The notes under the pieces were generated by a model that was given only the letters and a program-made list of their open reading frames with translations, made no database searches and had not been told where the DNA came from. A stretch of DNA of 64,000 nt from Microbacterium sufflavum (lineage in GTDB: Bacteria; Actinomycetota; Actinomycetes; Actinomycetales; Microbacteriaceae), in assembly GCF_023091155.1 (NCBI RefSeq), contig NZ_JAHWXK010000001.1, forward strand, positions 1,364,001 through 1,428,000, read 5' to 3'. Below, in pieces: positions 7,532 to 16,079 of the stretch. Both the position numbers and the translations under genes were made by a program. Numbering within the stretch: position 1 is the stretch's first letter; the number at the start of each line of letters is the position of its first letter.

Positions 7532-8383
7532 TCAGATCAGCCGACGCAGGGCCTCTTCGAGCGAGACGCCCTGCGCCTCGGCGCGGTCGCGGAGGCGCGC
7601 GTGCTCATCGGACGACAGCGGGATCCGCAGTTCGATCGGGTCGTCGTCGGGGCGGTCGAGGCCGTCGAGCAGGTCGGAGGGCTCCGCCCACAGCGGTTCC
7701 GCGTACGACTCGGAGACGGGGGTGGCGGCGGGGCCGGAGGCGGTGGGCGCCCCGGTGATGCGGTCGGAACCCGCGGCCGGAGCGGAGGTCGCCGTCGCGA
7801 CGGAGCTGGTCTTCGCGGCCGGGGCTGTCCTCTCGGGAGAGGCGGCCGCCGGGGAAGAGGTGGTCGCGGCGTGCGCGGCGACGGGGGCGGAGGCGGCGAC
7901 CGCGGCACCGGCGTCGGTCGCGAGGGTGAAGCCCGGGCCCCGGCGCGGTTCCTGCCCCTGCTGGTACGCCTTCGCCGCCGCGTTCGCGCGCTCGTCCGCT
8001 GCCTCGTTCAAGGGGTGCCCCGCGTGGCCCTTGACCCACGAGAACTCCACGTCCCGTCCGCGGATCGCCTCGTCGATGCCCTCCAGCAGGTCGCGGTTGA
8101 GCACGGGGCCGCCGTCGGACTTGCGCCATCCGCGGCGCTTCCACCCCGGCATCCACTTCGTCACGGAGTCGATCACGTAGCGGCTGTCGCACTCGATCAG
8201 CAGCTTCTCGTCGGTGCCGGCGGTCGCGCGGAGGAGCTCGAGCACGGCCCGCAGCTCGCCCTGGTTGTTGGTGCCGTGCGGGGAACCACCGGCCGCCCAG
8301 TTGGCGTCATCGATGTACCAGGCCCAGCCGTTCGGGCCGGGGTTGCCCAGGGCGGAGCCGTCTGCGGCGGCGGTGATGGTCAT
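7532..8383 (-). CDS. rnhA: ribonuclease HI with C-terminal extension
   Basis: Residues 1-140 form an RNase HI domain with the four acidic residues expected for metal catalysis: D8 (ADGSALGNPGP), E43 (NNQGEL), D66 (ECDSRYVI) and D130 (NEAADERAN), plus the KGHAGH loop. It should cut the RNA strand of RNA-DNA hybrids. A disordered alanine-rich linker (about 155-240) follows. The last 35 residues (IELRIPLSSDEHARL to LEEALRRLI) resemble a ribbon-helix-helix or similar small helical motif. The total of 283 residues is nearly double a minimal RNase HI. No Cys/His finger is seen in the extension. The start follows a short gap from the next gene. Confidence 0.9.
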   Translation of the reverse strand: MTITAAADGSALGNPGPNGWAWYIDDANWAAGGSPHGTNNQGELRAVLELLRATAGTDEKLLIECDSRYVIDSVTKWMPGWKRRGWRKSDGGPVLNRDLLEGIDEAIRGRDVEFSWVKGHAGHPLNEAADERANAAAKAYQQGQEPRRGPGFTLATDAGAAVAASAPVAAHAATTSSPAAASPERTAPAAKTSSVATATSAPAAGSDRITGAPTASGPAATPVSESYAEPLWAEPSDLLDGLDRPDDDPIELRIPLSSDEHARLRDRAEAQGVSLEEALRRLI

Positions 8384-8435
8384 CCTTCCACCGTATCGGT
8401 GGGGGCCGACGCGGCCGCGCGAGAGGGCAGCGCGG

Positions 8436-8669
8436 TCAGTCCTCGGGGTCGCTGTTCTCGACCGTGGCGGCCTCGGGCGCGGGCGGCGCGACCGGGAACA
8501 CGATCGAGCTCACCGACGCCGGGGCGCCGAGGCCGAGCGTGAGAGGGTCCACCGCGGGGGCCGTGTCGAGGAGGTCGGCGTCGGAGCGTTCGAGCGGCTC
8601 GGACGGCAGAGCCCACTGCTGCTCTTCTTCTTCGGGTCGCTGCTGGAAGAGTCCCATGGAGTCCATCAT
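8436..8669 (-). CDS. small acidic hypothetical protein, 77 aa
   Basis: A 77-residue acidic protein beginning MMDSMGLFQQRPEEEE, with an acidic middle and a proline/alanine-rich end. The ORF stays open upstream to 8963, but that part is antisense-like, arginine-rich and overlaps the emfourin gene, so the ATG at 8669 (or the second Met) is the sensible start. No domain is recognised. No signal peptide or membrane span. It sits between rnhA and the emfourin gene on the same strand, 52 bases upstream of rnhA. Confidence 0.55.
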   Translation of the reverse strand: MMDSMGLFQQRPEEEEQQWALPSEPLERSDADLLDTAPAVDPLTLGLGAPASVSSIVFPVAPPAPEAATVENSDPED

Positions 8670-8733
8670 GACCCCGGCCGCACGACCCGCGGTCGCATTC
8701 ACACGGGATTGATCGCTTGCCCGCGGGCCGGGC

Positions 8734-9060
8734 TCAGGCGGGGTCGCGGGTCGAGGCGGCGCGCACGGCCTCGACGAGCGTCCGCCAGGGGCCCTCGAGC
8801 GCGGAGTCGGGCAGCTCGCGCTCCCGGCGCTCGGAGGGCGTGCGCGCGCGGATGCTCCACATGAAGCGGTCGGCCCCGGGTGACGCGTCGGCGTCCTGGT
8901 CCCACGGGCAGAGGTCGATGAGCGTGATCCACTCGTCCGCGTCGGACGGCTCCGCCTCCACACGCCACTGGCGACGGATGCCCGCGATGCCGCCCGATCG
9001 CACGACGGCGATCACGACGGGGGCGTCACTCGGAGGTGCCGGGTCCTCGCTCATGCTCAT
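8734..9060 (-). CDS. emfourin-like M4 protease inhibitor
   Basis: The 108-residue protein has the emfourin pattern: a first strand VIAVVRSGGIAGIRRQWRVE, a central tryptophan (DEWITLIDLC) and a C-terminal helix (LEGPWRTLVEAVRAA). Emfourins are established slow, tight inhibitors of protealysin-like M4 metallopeptidases and are usually encoded next to the protease. Here the start lies 35 bases inside the end of the protease gene, so the two are translationally linked and probably made in fixed ratio. No signal peptide is present, matching the protease. Confidence 0.85.
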   Translation of the reverse strand: MSMSEDPAPPSDAPVVIAVVRSGGIAGIRRQWRVEAEPSDADEWITLIDLCPWDQDADASPGADRFMWSIRARTPSERRERELPDSALEGPWRTLVEAVRAASTRDPA

Positions 9061-10099
9061 AGACTCCCACGGCGCTCCACGCCCGTCGAGCCGCGGCCGC
9101 CGTCTCCTCGTCGACCGCGACGGCCGCGGCCACCGTGGCGTCGGCGAACTCCGTGAACGTGGCCGTGCTCGACAGCCCGCCCGTGAGCGCCCGGTACCAG
9201 ACGGTTCCCGCGCGCTCCCAGGCGTTGCCGCCGAGGTCGCGCGCGAACAGGGCGAACGCGCGGTTGGGGATGCCCGAGTTGATGTGCACGCCGCCGTTGT
9301 CCTCGGTCGTGCGGACGAAGCCGCTCATGTGGTCGGGCTGCGGGTCTTTGCCGAGCTCATCGTCGTCGTAGGCCGTGCCGGGGGCGATCATCGACCGCAG
9401 CGCCGAGCCCTGCACGGCCTCGGTGAAGATCTCGGCGCCGATGAGCCAGCTCGCCTGCGCCGCGGTCTGGCCCTGCGCGTACTGCTCGGTGAGCGCGCCG
9501 AAGACGTCGGCGATCGATTCGTTCAGGGCGCCGGGCTGGCCCTGGTACTCCAGGTTCGCGGTGTGCTGCACGACCCCGTGTGCGAGCTCGTGCCCGATCA
9601 CGGTGAGCGAGCCGGTGAAGCCGCGGAACACCTCGCCGTCGCCGTCGCCGAACACCATGCGCTCGCCGTCCCAGAACGCGTTGTCGTAGTCGACGCCGTA
9701 GTGCACGGTCGCGTCGAGCGGCGCCCCCGCGTCGTCGAGCGAGTTGCGCTGGAAGGCGGCCAGCAGCATCTCGAACGTGGCGCCGAGGCCATCGAAGGCC
9801 TCGTTCACGGCGGGGTCGTCGACCGGCGCGTCGTCTTCGCCGCGGACCACGGCGCCCGGCAGCTGCTGCGTGTTGCCGGCGTCGCTGATCGTGCGGTTCG
9901 GCGCGTCGGACAGCTGGGCGACGAGGTCGCCGTTCTCGTCGATCGAGAGGTCGATGCGTACGCGGAACGGTGGACGACCGGCCGTGAGGGTCTGCCGGGC
10001 GGCGGCTGCCGCCTTGGGGAAGCGGCCGGACTCGGCGAGGCGCGCGAGCAGGTAGGAGGGGATGACGCCGTGCCGCGGGAGGGGTTCTGCGCTGCTCAT
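9026..10099 (-). CDS. protealysin-like M4 metallopeptidase
   Basis: A 357-residue thermolysin-family zinc protease. Zinc ligands and catalytic residues are in HELAH (H170, E171, H174) and NESIADVFG (E194), with the substrate-side DNGGVHINSGIPN near the C-terminus. The N-terminus is a short protealysin-type propeptide beginning RHGVIPSYLLARLAESG, with no secretion signal, so it is made in the cytoplasm as an autoprocessed precursor. Its gene overlaps the emfourin inhibitor gene downstream. Known relatives have cleaved actin or acted in host interaction; the role here is open. It is divergent from the Zur-box lipoprotein gene. Confidence 0.92.
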   Translation of the reverse strand: MSSAEPLPRHGVIPSYLLARLAESGRFPKAAAAARQTLTAGRPPFRVRIDLSIDENGDLVAQLSDAPNRTISDAGNTQQLPGAVVRGEDDAPVDDPAVNEAFDGLGATFEMLLAAFQRNSLDDAGAPLDATVHYGVDYDNAFWDGERMVFGDGDGEVFRGFTGSLTVIGHELAHGVVQHTANLEYQGQPGALNESIADVFGALTEQYAQGQTAAQASWLIGAEIFTEAVQGSALRSMIAPGTAYDDDELGKDPQPDHMSGFVRTTEDNGGVHINSGIPNRAFALFARDLGGNAWERAGTVWYRALTGGLSSTATFTEFADATVAAAVAVDEETAAAARRAWSAVGVYEHERGPGTSE

Positions 10100-10190
10100 G
10101 GTGCGACCCTACGCCCCGCCTCGGACGTTCGTCCGCTCGCTCGTCGCACCGGACGGGCCGCAGGCCCGCTCCCTGACCTGCTGACTTGAG

Positions 10191-10209
10191 ATTGAGAATC
10201 GTTCTCAAT
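10191..10209 (+). promoter_or_regulatory. Zur/Fur-like palindromic operator
   Basis: ATTGAGAATCGTTCTCAAT is a perfect 8-3-8 palindrome ending 14 bases before the ATG of the lipoprotein gene at 10224. Its core TGAGAATCGTTCTCA fits the TGAxAATxATTxTCA style of Zur boxes. Because both genes downstream encode histidine-bearing putative zinc-handling lipoproteins, zinc control by Zur is the likelier reading than iron control by Fur. Confidence 0.75.
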
Positions 10210-10223
10210 AAGGTGACAGAGTC

Positions 10224-11429
10224 ATGAACCTCGCACTCCTCCGGCGGGCAGCCCTCGCCCCCTCCGCCCTCCTCGTCCTCCTCGCCGCCGGGTGCGCCTC
10301 CCCGGTCGCGCCCGCTGCGACGGCGGATCCCGGTGCGCACGGCATCGACTCGGGCGGCGCCGCGGAGGTCGCTGCGCCCGCCCTCGCCCTCGCCGTCGCG
10401 GACGAGCGGGGCGCCCTCACCCTTCTCGATCTCGACAGCGAAGAGCGCGTCGTCCTCACTGACGCCGGGGCCGGGAGGGCCGCGGTGTCGGGCGATGGGC
10501 GCCTCGTGTTCCTCGCCCGCACCGACGGCGACGAGGCGACCGTGGACGTGGTCGATACCGGGCGCTGGACCGTGCCGCACGGCGACCACACGCACTCGTT
10601 CCAAGGCGAGCCGCGGCAGGTCGGCTCGCTGGACGGCCACGGAGAGGTGCGGGTGAGCGGGGCCGGTCAGAGCACGGCGATCGGCTTCGGCGGCGCGGAG
10701 GTCGTCGTGCTCCCGCACGACGACCTCGCCGGCGGACTCGACACCGCCCGGCTCGACCTGACGCACGCGGGCCCGGTCCTCCCGTTCGCCGACCGGCTCC
10801 TCGTGCCCACCGCCTCCGGCACCATCCGGATCGTCGACGGCGAGGGCGCCCCTGCCGCCGCGGCCGAGATACCGTGCGGCGCGGTCTCCGACGCCGACCT
10901 CACCCGCGTCGGCGCGGTCTTCGCGTGCGCGGAAGGGACGGTGCTCTTCACCCGGCAGGTGGGCGGAGAGATCGTCGGCGAGGCGATCCCGTATCCGGCC
11001 GGAGCCCCCGCGGCGACGCGGCTCGACGGTCGCGCCGACCGGCCGGACCTCGCCGGCGTCGCCGGTGACGACGGTGCGTGGCTGCTCGACGTCCGTCAGC
11101 GCACCTGGACGCTGATCCCCTCCGACGTCCCGCTCATCCGCGCCGTCGCCCTCGGAGACGACGCCGGTCGCACGGTCGCGGTCGACGCGGAGGGACGGCT
11201 CCGCGTGCTGGCGCCGGACGGATCCGTGCTGGCCCGCACCGAGCCCCTGCTCGCGGCGACCATCGCAGACCCGGCGCTGCGAGACCGCGTGGAGCTGCGG
11301 GTGTCCGCACGACGCGTCTACGTCGCCGATCCCGCCGCGGGAACGATCTACGAGATCGACAACGGCGACGCGCGCATCACCCGTACCTTCAGCGACCTCG
11401 AGGCCGCGTTCCTCCAGCTCGTCGGCTGA
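10224..11429 (+). CDS. beta-propeller-like lipoprotein, putative zinc-related, AztD-associated
   Basis: The N-terminus is a lipoprotein signal (LLVLLAAGC; Cys24). The mature 378 residues consist of repeating short beta segments (LTLLDLDSEERVVL, IRIVDGEG, WLLDVRQRTWTLIP, YEIDNGDARI) typical of a seven-bladed WD40/YVTN-like propeller. The segment HGDHTHSFQ is a plausible metal site. It is preceded by a Zur-like operator and followed after 68 bases by the AztD-like lipoprotein, so the two probably work together in periplasm-side zinc capture or transfer. No transporter genes accompany them. Function is inferred from context; the fold is inferred from repeats. Confidence 0.7.
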   Translation: MNLALLRRAALAPSALLVLLAAGCASPVAPAATADPGAHGIDSGGAAEVAAPALALAVADERGALTLLDLDSEERVVLTDAGAGRAAVSGDGRLVFLARTDGDEATVDVVDTGRWTVPHGDHTHSFQGEPRQVGSLDGHGEVRVSGAGQSTAIGFGGAEVVVLPHDDLAGGLDTARLDLTHAGPVLPFADRLLVPTASGTIRIVDGEGAPAAAAEIPCGAVSDADLTRVGAVFACAEGTVLFTRQVGGEIVGEAIPYPAGAPAATRLDGRADRPDLAGVAGDDGAWLLDVRQRTWTLIPSDVPLIRAVALGDDAGRTVAVDAEGRLRVLAPDGSVLARTEPLLAATIADPALRDRVELRVSARRVYVADPAAGTIYEIDNGDARITRTFSDLEAAFLQLVG

Positions 11430-11497
11430 CCCAGAGTCCTCGGCGCCCCCGCGCCGCCGCGCATCCGCGCACCCTGAGAAGAAAGAGAGACGAACCC

Positions 11498-12706
11498 ATG
11501 TCCCGACCCCGCAGCCGCCTCGCGCTGGGCGCCCTCGGCGCGATCGCCGCCGTGGCCCTCGCCGGATGCGCCGGAGCTCCCCCGGCGTCCGAGAACACCA
11601 CCGGTGCCGCGCCGGAGCAGCACGACCATCACGAGGCGGACACCCGCGTCGCCCTCACCTACGACGGTGGCGTGGTCGTGCTCGACGGCGACACCCTCGA
11701 GACCGTCGGCGAGGCCGAGCTCGACGGATTCCTGCGCGTGAACGGCGCGGGCGACCACGACGGCCATGTGTTCGTCACGGCCGAGGACGGCTTCCACGTG
11801 CTCGACACCGGTCTCGCCTCCGGGGCCGTCGAGTTCACCGGGGAGGTGTTCGAGGCGGTGGCCGCCGGACACGCGACCCCGCACGCCGGCCGCACCGCGC
11901 TGTTCGACGACGGCACCGGAGAGGTGCTCGTGTTCGACACCGACGCGGTCGGCACGGGCACCCTGCCGGAGTTCGACACCATCGCGTCGGAGGCGGCGCA
12001 CCACGGCGTGGCCATCGAGCTGTCCGACGGCACCGTCCTGTCCACGATCGGCACGGCCGAGGCCCGCAGCGGCGTGCGGCACCTGGCGGCGGACGGCACC
12101 GAGCTCGCGCGCGACGAGCGGTGCCCGAGCGTGCACGGGGAGGGCGCGCTGAAGGGGGAGGTCGTGATGTTCGGCTGCGAGGACGGTGTGCTGCTCTTCG
12201 CGGACGGCGCCTTCACCAAGCTCGACGCCCCGGACGAGTTCGGGCGCACCGGCAACGCCTACGTGACCGACACCAGCGCCGTCGCGGTCGGCGATTACAA
12301 GACGGATCCCGACCAGGAGGGCTACTTCCTGTCGCAGCTGGTGCTGGTCGACACCGCGGCCGCGAGCCTCTCGGTGGTCGATGCCCCGGCCGAGTACACG
12401 TGGCGCGGTGTGGGGCGCAGCGCCCACGACGACATCGTGGTGCTGGGCGCCGACGGCAGCCTCGCCGTGCTCGACGAGTCCGGTGCGGTGCAGGACTCCT
12501 GGTCGGTCATCGACGCGTGGGAGAGCCCGGCCGAGTGGCAGGACCCGCACCCGGGCCTGCGGGTGGTGGGCGACATCGCCTATGTGACCGAGCCGGCGAA
12601 GAAGCGCATCGTCGCGGTCGACCTGCACACGGGAGAGGTCGCGGCCGAGGCCACGCTCGACGTGGTCCCCAACGAGTTCGTGGTGGTGGGTGCCGCCGGG
12701 CACTGA
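11498..12706 (+). CDS. aztD: AztD-like zinc metallochaperone lipoprotein
   Basis: A 402-residue lipoprotein (signal ending VALAGC; Cys24) with a histidine-rich start to the mature chain (EQHDHHEAD). Propeller-type repeats follow, with conserved His-bearing turns GDHDGHVFVT, AAGHATPHAGRTALFDDGTG and AAHHGVAIELSDGTV, plus a Cys pair around CPSVHGEG and MFGCEDGVLL. These match AztD, the secreted chaperone that passes zinc to the AztC binding protein of AztABC importers. The ATG at 11498 has an AGAAAGAGAG ribosome site; the frame is open further upstream but lacks a signal there. No aztABC is in the window. A terminator follows at 12722-12749. Confidence 0.8.
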   Translation: MSRPRSRLALGALGAIAAVALAGCAGAPPASENTTGAAPEQHDHHEADTRVALTYDGGVVVLDGDTLETVGEAELDGFLRVNGAGDHDGHVFVTAEDGFHVLDTGLASGAVEFTGEVFEAVAAGHATPHAGRTALFDDGTGEVLVFDTDAVGTGTLPEFDTIASEAAHHGVAIELSDGTVLSTIGTAEARSGVRHLAADGTELARDERCPSVHGEGALKGEVVMFGCEDGVLLFADGAFTKLDAPDEFGRTGNAYVTDTSAVAVGDYKTDPDQEGYFLSQLVLVDTAAASLSVVDAPAEYTWRGVGRSAHDDIVVLGADGSLAVLDESGAVQDSWSVIDAWESPAEWQDPHPGLRVVGDIAYVTEPAKKRIVAVDLHTGEVAAEATLDVVPNEFVVVGAAGH

Positions 12707-12721
12707 CCGCCACGGGACAGG

Positions 12722-12749
12722 AGGGGCGGATCCGGGTGGGTCCGCCCCT
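12722..12749 (+). terminator. terminator after the zinc lipoprotein pair
   Basis: AGGGGCGGA and TCCGCCCCT pair in a 9-bp GC-rich stem around a 10-base loop, starting 16 bases after the aztD-like stop and followed by TTCG. It separates the zinc unit from the sugar ABC operon. Confidence 0.6.
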
Positions 12750-12773
12750 TCGTCGTGCGGCGATGGCTCACCC

Positions 12774-12804
12774 TTGACAGGATTGCGTTCTGTATACAGA
12801 ATAC
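12774..12804 (+). promoter_or_regulatory. sugar-ABC promoter with GntR-type operator
   Basis: TTGACA (12774-12779) is followed 17 bases later by CAGAAT (12797-12802). The perfect 14-bp palindrome TTCTGTATACAGAA (12788-12801) overlaps the -10. The 14-mer TGTATACAGAATAC (12791-12804) recurs exactly at 18507-18520 in front of the GH42 gene, so one regulator, presumably the GntR protein at 17780-18436, binds both. Confidence 0.75.
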
Positions 12805-12860
12805 TGGAGAGCCCCGCGGGGTGATCCGACCCGAACTTCAACGATGAAAGAGGTAGCGAG

Positions 12861-14168
12861 ATGGCACGTGCTGCGACACGGTATCTGGCCCTGGGCGCCG
12901 CCGGAGCGCTCGCACTCGGACTCGCCGCGTGCAGCGGTGGCGGCGGGGGCGGCAGCGTCGACGCCGACGGCAAGGCCACCGTCGTGTGGTCCACCTGGGG
13001 CACTCCGGAGGAGCTCACCCGCTACGAGGAGTTCAACAAGGACTTCATGGAGCGCCACCCCGACATCACCGTCAAACTGCAGCCCGTGGCCGGCTACGGC
13101 GACTACCACTCCAAGCTGCTCGCCCAGCTGACCAGCAACACCGCGCCCGACGTGTTCTACGTGGGCGACGACATGATCGGGCAGTTCGTCGACTCGAACC
13201 GGCTCATGCCGCTGCGCGAGCTGATGGACTCGAAGGACAGCAAGACCGCCTACGACGACTTCTTCCCCGGCCTGTTCGGTGCGGCCGAGAAGGACGACGA
13301 GGTCTACGCGGCGCCCAACGACTCCAACCCCGACGTGTTCTGGTACGACAAGCAGGCGCTCGCCGCGGCCGGCATCACCGAAGACCCCGCGACCCTGGCC
13401 GAGAACGGCGAGTGGACCACCGACAAGTTCCTCGAGATGAACGCGGCCCTGCACGACGCGGGCCTCACCGGCACCATGTACTGGAACTACTGGGCCACCC
13501 ACTGGAGCTGGCTGTCGTCGCAGGGCCTCGACGCCCCGTACGACGACAAGGGGACGTTCGTCGCCAACGAGGACGCCGACACGGTCGAGGCCATGCAGCA
13601 GTTCGGCGACCTCTTCCAGGACGGCACCTTCGTGGTCGCCGACACCCTCCCCGACGGCGCCGGTGCCGACAGCGTGTTCGTGACGCACAAGGCCGGGTTC
13701 TTCGTGCAGGGCCGCTACACGATCGGCACCGTGAGCGCGGCGGGCGAGCAGGACAGCTACGACATCGTGCGCTGGCCCACCCCCGACGGTGCGGAAGCCC
13801 CGACCGGCGTCGCCACGTCGTTCCTCGCGATCAACGGCAAGACCAAGGTGAAGGACGCCGCGTTCACGTTCTGGACCGAGTTCCTGTCCGCCGAGGGGCA
13901 GACCTTCCGCCTCGAGGGCGGCGGCAACGCGGTCCCGTCCATCAAGGGTGCCGACGAGGTCGTGCTGGAGGGTGACTACCCCGCGCACGCGCAGACCTTC
14001 CTCGACATGCGCGACATCGGCTTCGAGGACTACCCCGCCGAGGCACGCATCCCCGGGCTGCCCGTCGCCATCGCGGAGGAGTTCCAGAAGCTCTACGAGG
14101 GCAAGGTCGACGCGCAGACCACGCTCGACACGATCGCCGACGTGGTCGCGGAACGGTCGGAGAAGTAG
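12861..14168 (+). CDS. sugar ABC transporter substrate-binding lipoprotein (SBP family 1)
   Basis: Signal peptide with lipobox GLAAC (Cys24) and a glycine-rich tether, then a family-1 extracellular solute-binding domain: VVWSTWGTPEELTRYEEFNKDF, APDVFYVGDDMIGQF, DVFWYDKQALAAAG, TGVATSFLAINGKTK. The 435 residues are normal for carbohydrate binders. It is first in a four-gene operon with two permeases and a GH63-like glycosidase, so it probably captures an oligosaccharide or glycoside. The ATG at 12861 follows AAAGAGG. Expression is probably repressed at the palindrome overlapping the promoter's -10. No ATPase gene is in the operon; a shared MsiK-type ATPase elsewhere is the usual solution. Confidence 0.93.
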   Translation: MARAATRYLALGAAGALALGLAACSGGGGGGSVDADGKATVVWSTWGTPEELTRYEEFNKDFMERHPDITVKLQPVAGYGDYHSKLLAQLTSNTAPDVFYVGDDMIGQFVDSNRLMPLRELMDSKDSKTAYDDFFPGLFGAAEKDDEVYAAPNDSNPDVFWYDKQALAAAGITEDPATLAENGEWTTDKFLEMNAALHDAGLTGTMYWNYWATHWSWLSSQGLDAPYDDKGTFVANEDADTVEAMQQFGDLFQDGTFVVADTLPDGAGADSVFVTHKAGFFVQGRYTIGTVSAAGEQDSYDIVRWPTPDGAEAPTGVATSFLAINGKTKVKDAAFTFWTEFLSAEGQTFRLEGGGNAVPSIKGADEVVLEGDYPAHAQTFLDMRDIGFEDYPAEARIPGLPVAIAEEFQKLYEGKVDAQTTLDTIADVVAERSEK

Positions 14169-14172
14169 ACCG

Positions 14173-15135
14173 GTGACCGCGATCACCGAGAACGGACGGA
14201 TGCCGCAGGCCGAGCCTGCGGCATCCGCCCCGCCCCTGCGCCCCGAGGCCGCGTGGCGCCGCCGCGACCGCCGCTGGGGCTACGTGTTCGTCGCCCCGCA
14301 GCTGCTCGGCATGGCCCTGTTCGTCATCCTGCCGTTCGGGGCCAGCCTGGTGCTGGCCTTCGCGGAGTGGGACGGGCTGAGCGACCTGGAGTGGGTGGGC
14401 TTCGCGAACTTCGCCGAGCAGCTCACCGACCCGCTCCTCGGCCGCGCCATCCTCAACACCCTGCTGATCGCGGTCATCACCGTGCCGATCGGCCTCACGC
14501 TCGCCGTGATCGTCGCGGTCGCGCTGGAGAGGCTCAAGACCCGCACGCTCTACCTCATCCTGTTCTTCGCGCCCGTCGTGACGTCGACGGTCGCGGTCGC
14601 CATGATCTGGCAGCAGATGTTCCGCGCGGACGGCCTGCTGTCCACCACCATCGCCAACGTGTTCGGCATCACCCCGCCCGACTGGCTGCAGGACCCCAAG
14701 CTCGCGCTGCTCGCGGTCTGCATCGTCACGATCTGGTCGTCGATGGGCTTGAACGTGGTGATCTTCCTCGCCGGGCTCCAGAACATCTCGCCCTCGGTCA
14801 TCGAGGCCGCCCGCATCGACGGCGCCGGCGCCTGGCGACTGTTCACCGGCATCCGCCTGCCGCTGCTCTCCCCGATCGTGTTCTTCTCGTCGGTGATCGC
14901 GTTCATCTCGTCGCTGCAGACGTTCGACACGGTCTACGTGCTCGTCTCCGGCGGCGGCCCGGACAACGCCACCCGCACGATCGTCTACCACATCTTCGAT
15001 CTGGGCTTCGGGCGGTTCGAGTTCGGTCCGTCGAGCGCCGCGAGCGTGATCCTGCTCGTGCTGACCCTCGTCATCACCGCGATCCAGTTCGGCGCGCAGA
15101 AGAAGTTCGTCCACTACGAGGATGACCCGGCATGA
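14173..15135 (+). CDS. sugar ABC transporter permease 1 (MalF-like)
   Basis: A 320-residue inner-membrane permease with six predicted spans (first at GYVFVAPQLLGMALFVILPF). The EAA loop facing the ATPase reads SVIEAARIDGAGAWRLFTGIRLPLL, the standard motif for carbohydrate importers. I place the start at GTG 14173, with GGAG ten bases upstream and 4 bases after the binding-protein stop; the ATG at 14200 is the alternative. Its stop overlaps the next permease start as ATGA, so the two subunits are translated together. Confidence 0.93.
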   Translation: MTAITENGRMPQAEPAASAPPLRPEAAWRRRDRRWGYVFVAPQLLGMALFVILPFGASLVLAFAEWDGLSDLEWVGFANFAEQLTDPLLGRAILNTLLIAVITVPIGLTLAVIVAVALERLKTRTLYLILFFAPVVTSTVAVAMIWQQMFRADGLLSTTIANVFGITPPDWLQDPKLALLAVCIVTIWSSMGLNVVIFLAGLQNISPSVIEAARIDGAGAWRLFTGIRLPLLSPIVFFSSVIAFISSLQTFDTVYVLVSGGGPDNATRTIVYHIFDLGFGRFEFGPSSAASVILLVLTLVITAIQFGAQKKFVHYEDDPA

Positions 15136-16079
15136 CCCTCCAGACGCCCTCGCTCATCGAGCCGGCCGCCCCCGCGACCGACTCGACCGTCGCCCTCACG
15201 GCCCCCGGCTACCGTCGCCGCGGCCGCGGAGGGCCCGGCGCCGACCGCGCCCGCCGTCGCCTCGGAGCCACCGCGCTCCACGTGGTGCTCACGATCGCCG
15301 GCATCTCGATGGTGTTCCCGTTCGTGTGGATGCTGCTGACGTCGTTCAAGACGCTGCCGCAGCTGCTGAAGAACCCGCTCGAGTTCCTCCCCAACCCGTG
15401 GACGGTGGAGAACTACGCCGACGCCTGGAACGCGGTGCCGTTCGGGCAGGCGTATCTGAACAGCGCCTACATCGCGGTGCTGGTCGTGGTGGGCACGCTG
15501 CTGACCGCATCGATGGCTGGCTACGCGTTCGCGCGCATCCGCTTCCGCGGCAGCAAGGTGCTGTTCATCGTGTTCCTGGCGACACAGATGATCCCCGCGC
15601 AGGTCACGCTCATCCCCTTCTACCTGCTGATGTCGCAGATCGGGTGGGTGGACTCGCACCTGGCGCTGATCGTGCCCGGCATGATCGCGAACCCGTTCGC
15701 GGTGTTCCTGATGCGGCAGTTCGTGCTCGCCCTGCCGCGCGAGCTGGAGGAGGCGGCGCTGGTCGACGGCGCGGGCCGGTGGCGCATCTTCTGGAGCATC
15801 GTGCTGCCCAACCTCAAGCCGGGGCTCGCCGCGCTCAGCATCATCACGGCGCTCGGCGTGTGGAACGCGTTCCTGTTCCCGCTCGTGCTGCTCAACACCC
15901 CCGACCTGTTCACGGTGCCGCTGCTGCTCACCTCGTTCCAGGGGCAGTTCGGCTCGATCAACTACGGGCTGGTCATGGCGGCCTCGGCCATCGCGACCGT
16001 GCCGATGCTGATCGTGTTCGTGATCGGACAGCGGAAGATCCTCAACAGCATGGCCGCGTCGGGCCTGGGCGGGCGATGA
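15132..16079 (+). CDS. sugar ABC transporter permease 2 (MalG-like)
   Basis: A 315-residue permease with a long charged cytosolic N-terminus and six predicted spans (VVLTIAGISMVFPFVWMLLTSF is the first). Its EAA loop is ELEEAALVDGAGRWRIFWSIVLPNLKPG. It pairs with the upstream permease to form the channel for the SBP at 12861. Start and stop overlap both neighbours by 4 bases (ATGA), fixing the start and showing strict coupling with the glycosidase gene downstream. Confidence 0.93.
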   Translation: MTLQTPSLIEPAAPATDSTVALTAPGYRRRGRGGPGADRARRRLGATALHVVLTIAGISMVFPFVWMLLTSFKTLPQLLKNPLEFLPNPWTVENYADAWNAVPFGQAYLNSAYIAVLVVVGTLLTASMAGYAFARIRFRGSKVLFIVFLATQMIPAQVTLIPFYLLMSQIGWVDSHLALIVPGMIANPFAVFLMRQFVLALPRELEEAALVDGAGRWRIFWSIVLPNLKPGLAALSIITALGVWNAFLFPLVLLNTPDLFTVPLLLTSFQGQFGSINYGLVMAASAIATVPMLIVFVIGQRKILNSMAASGLGGR

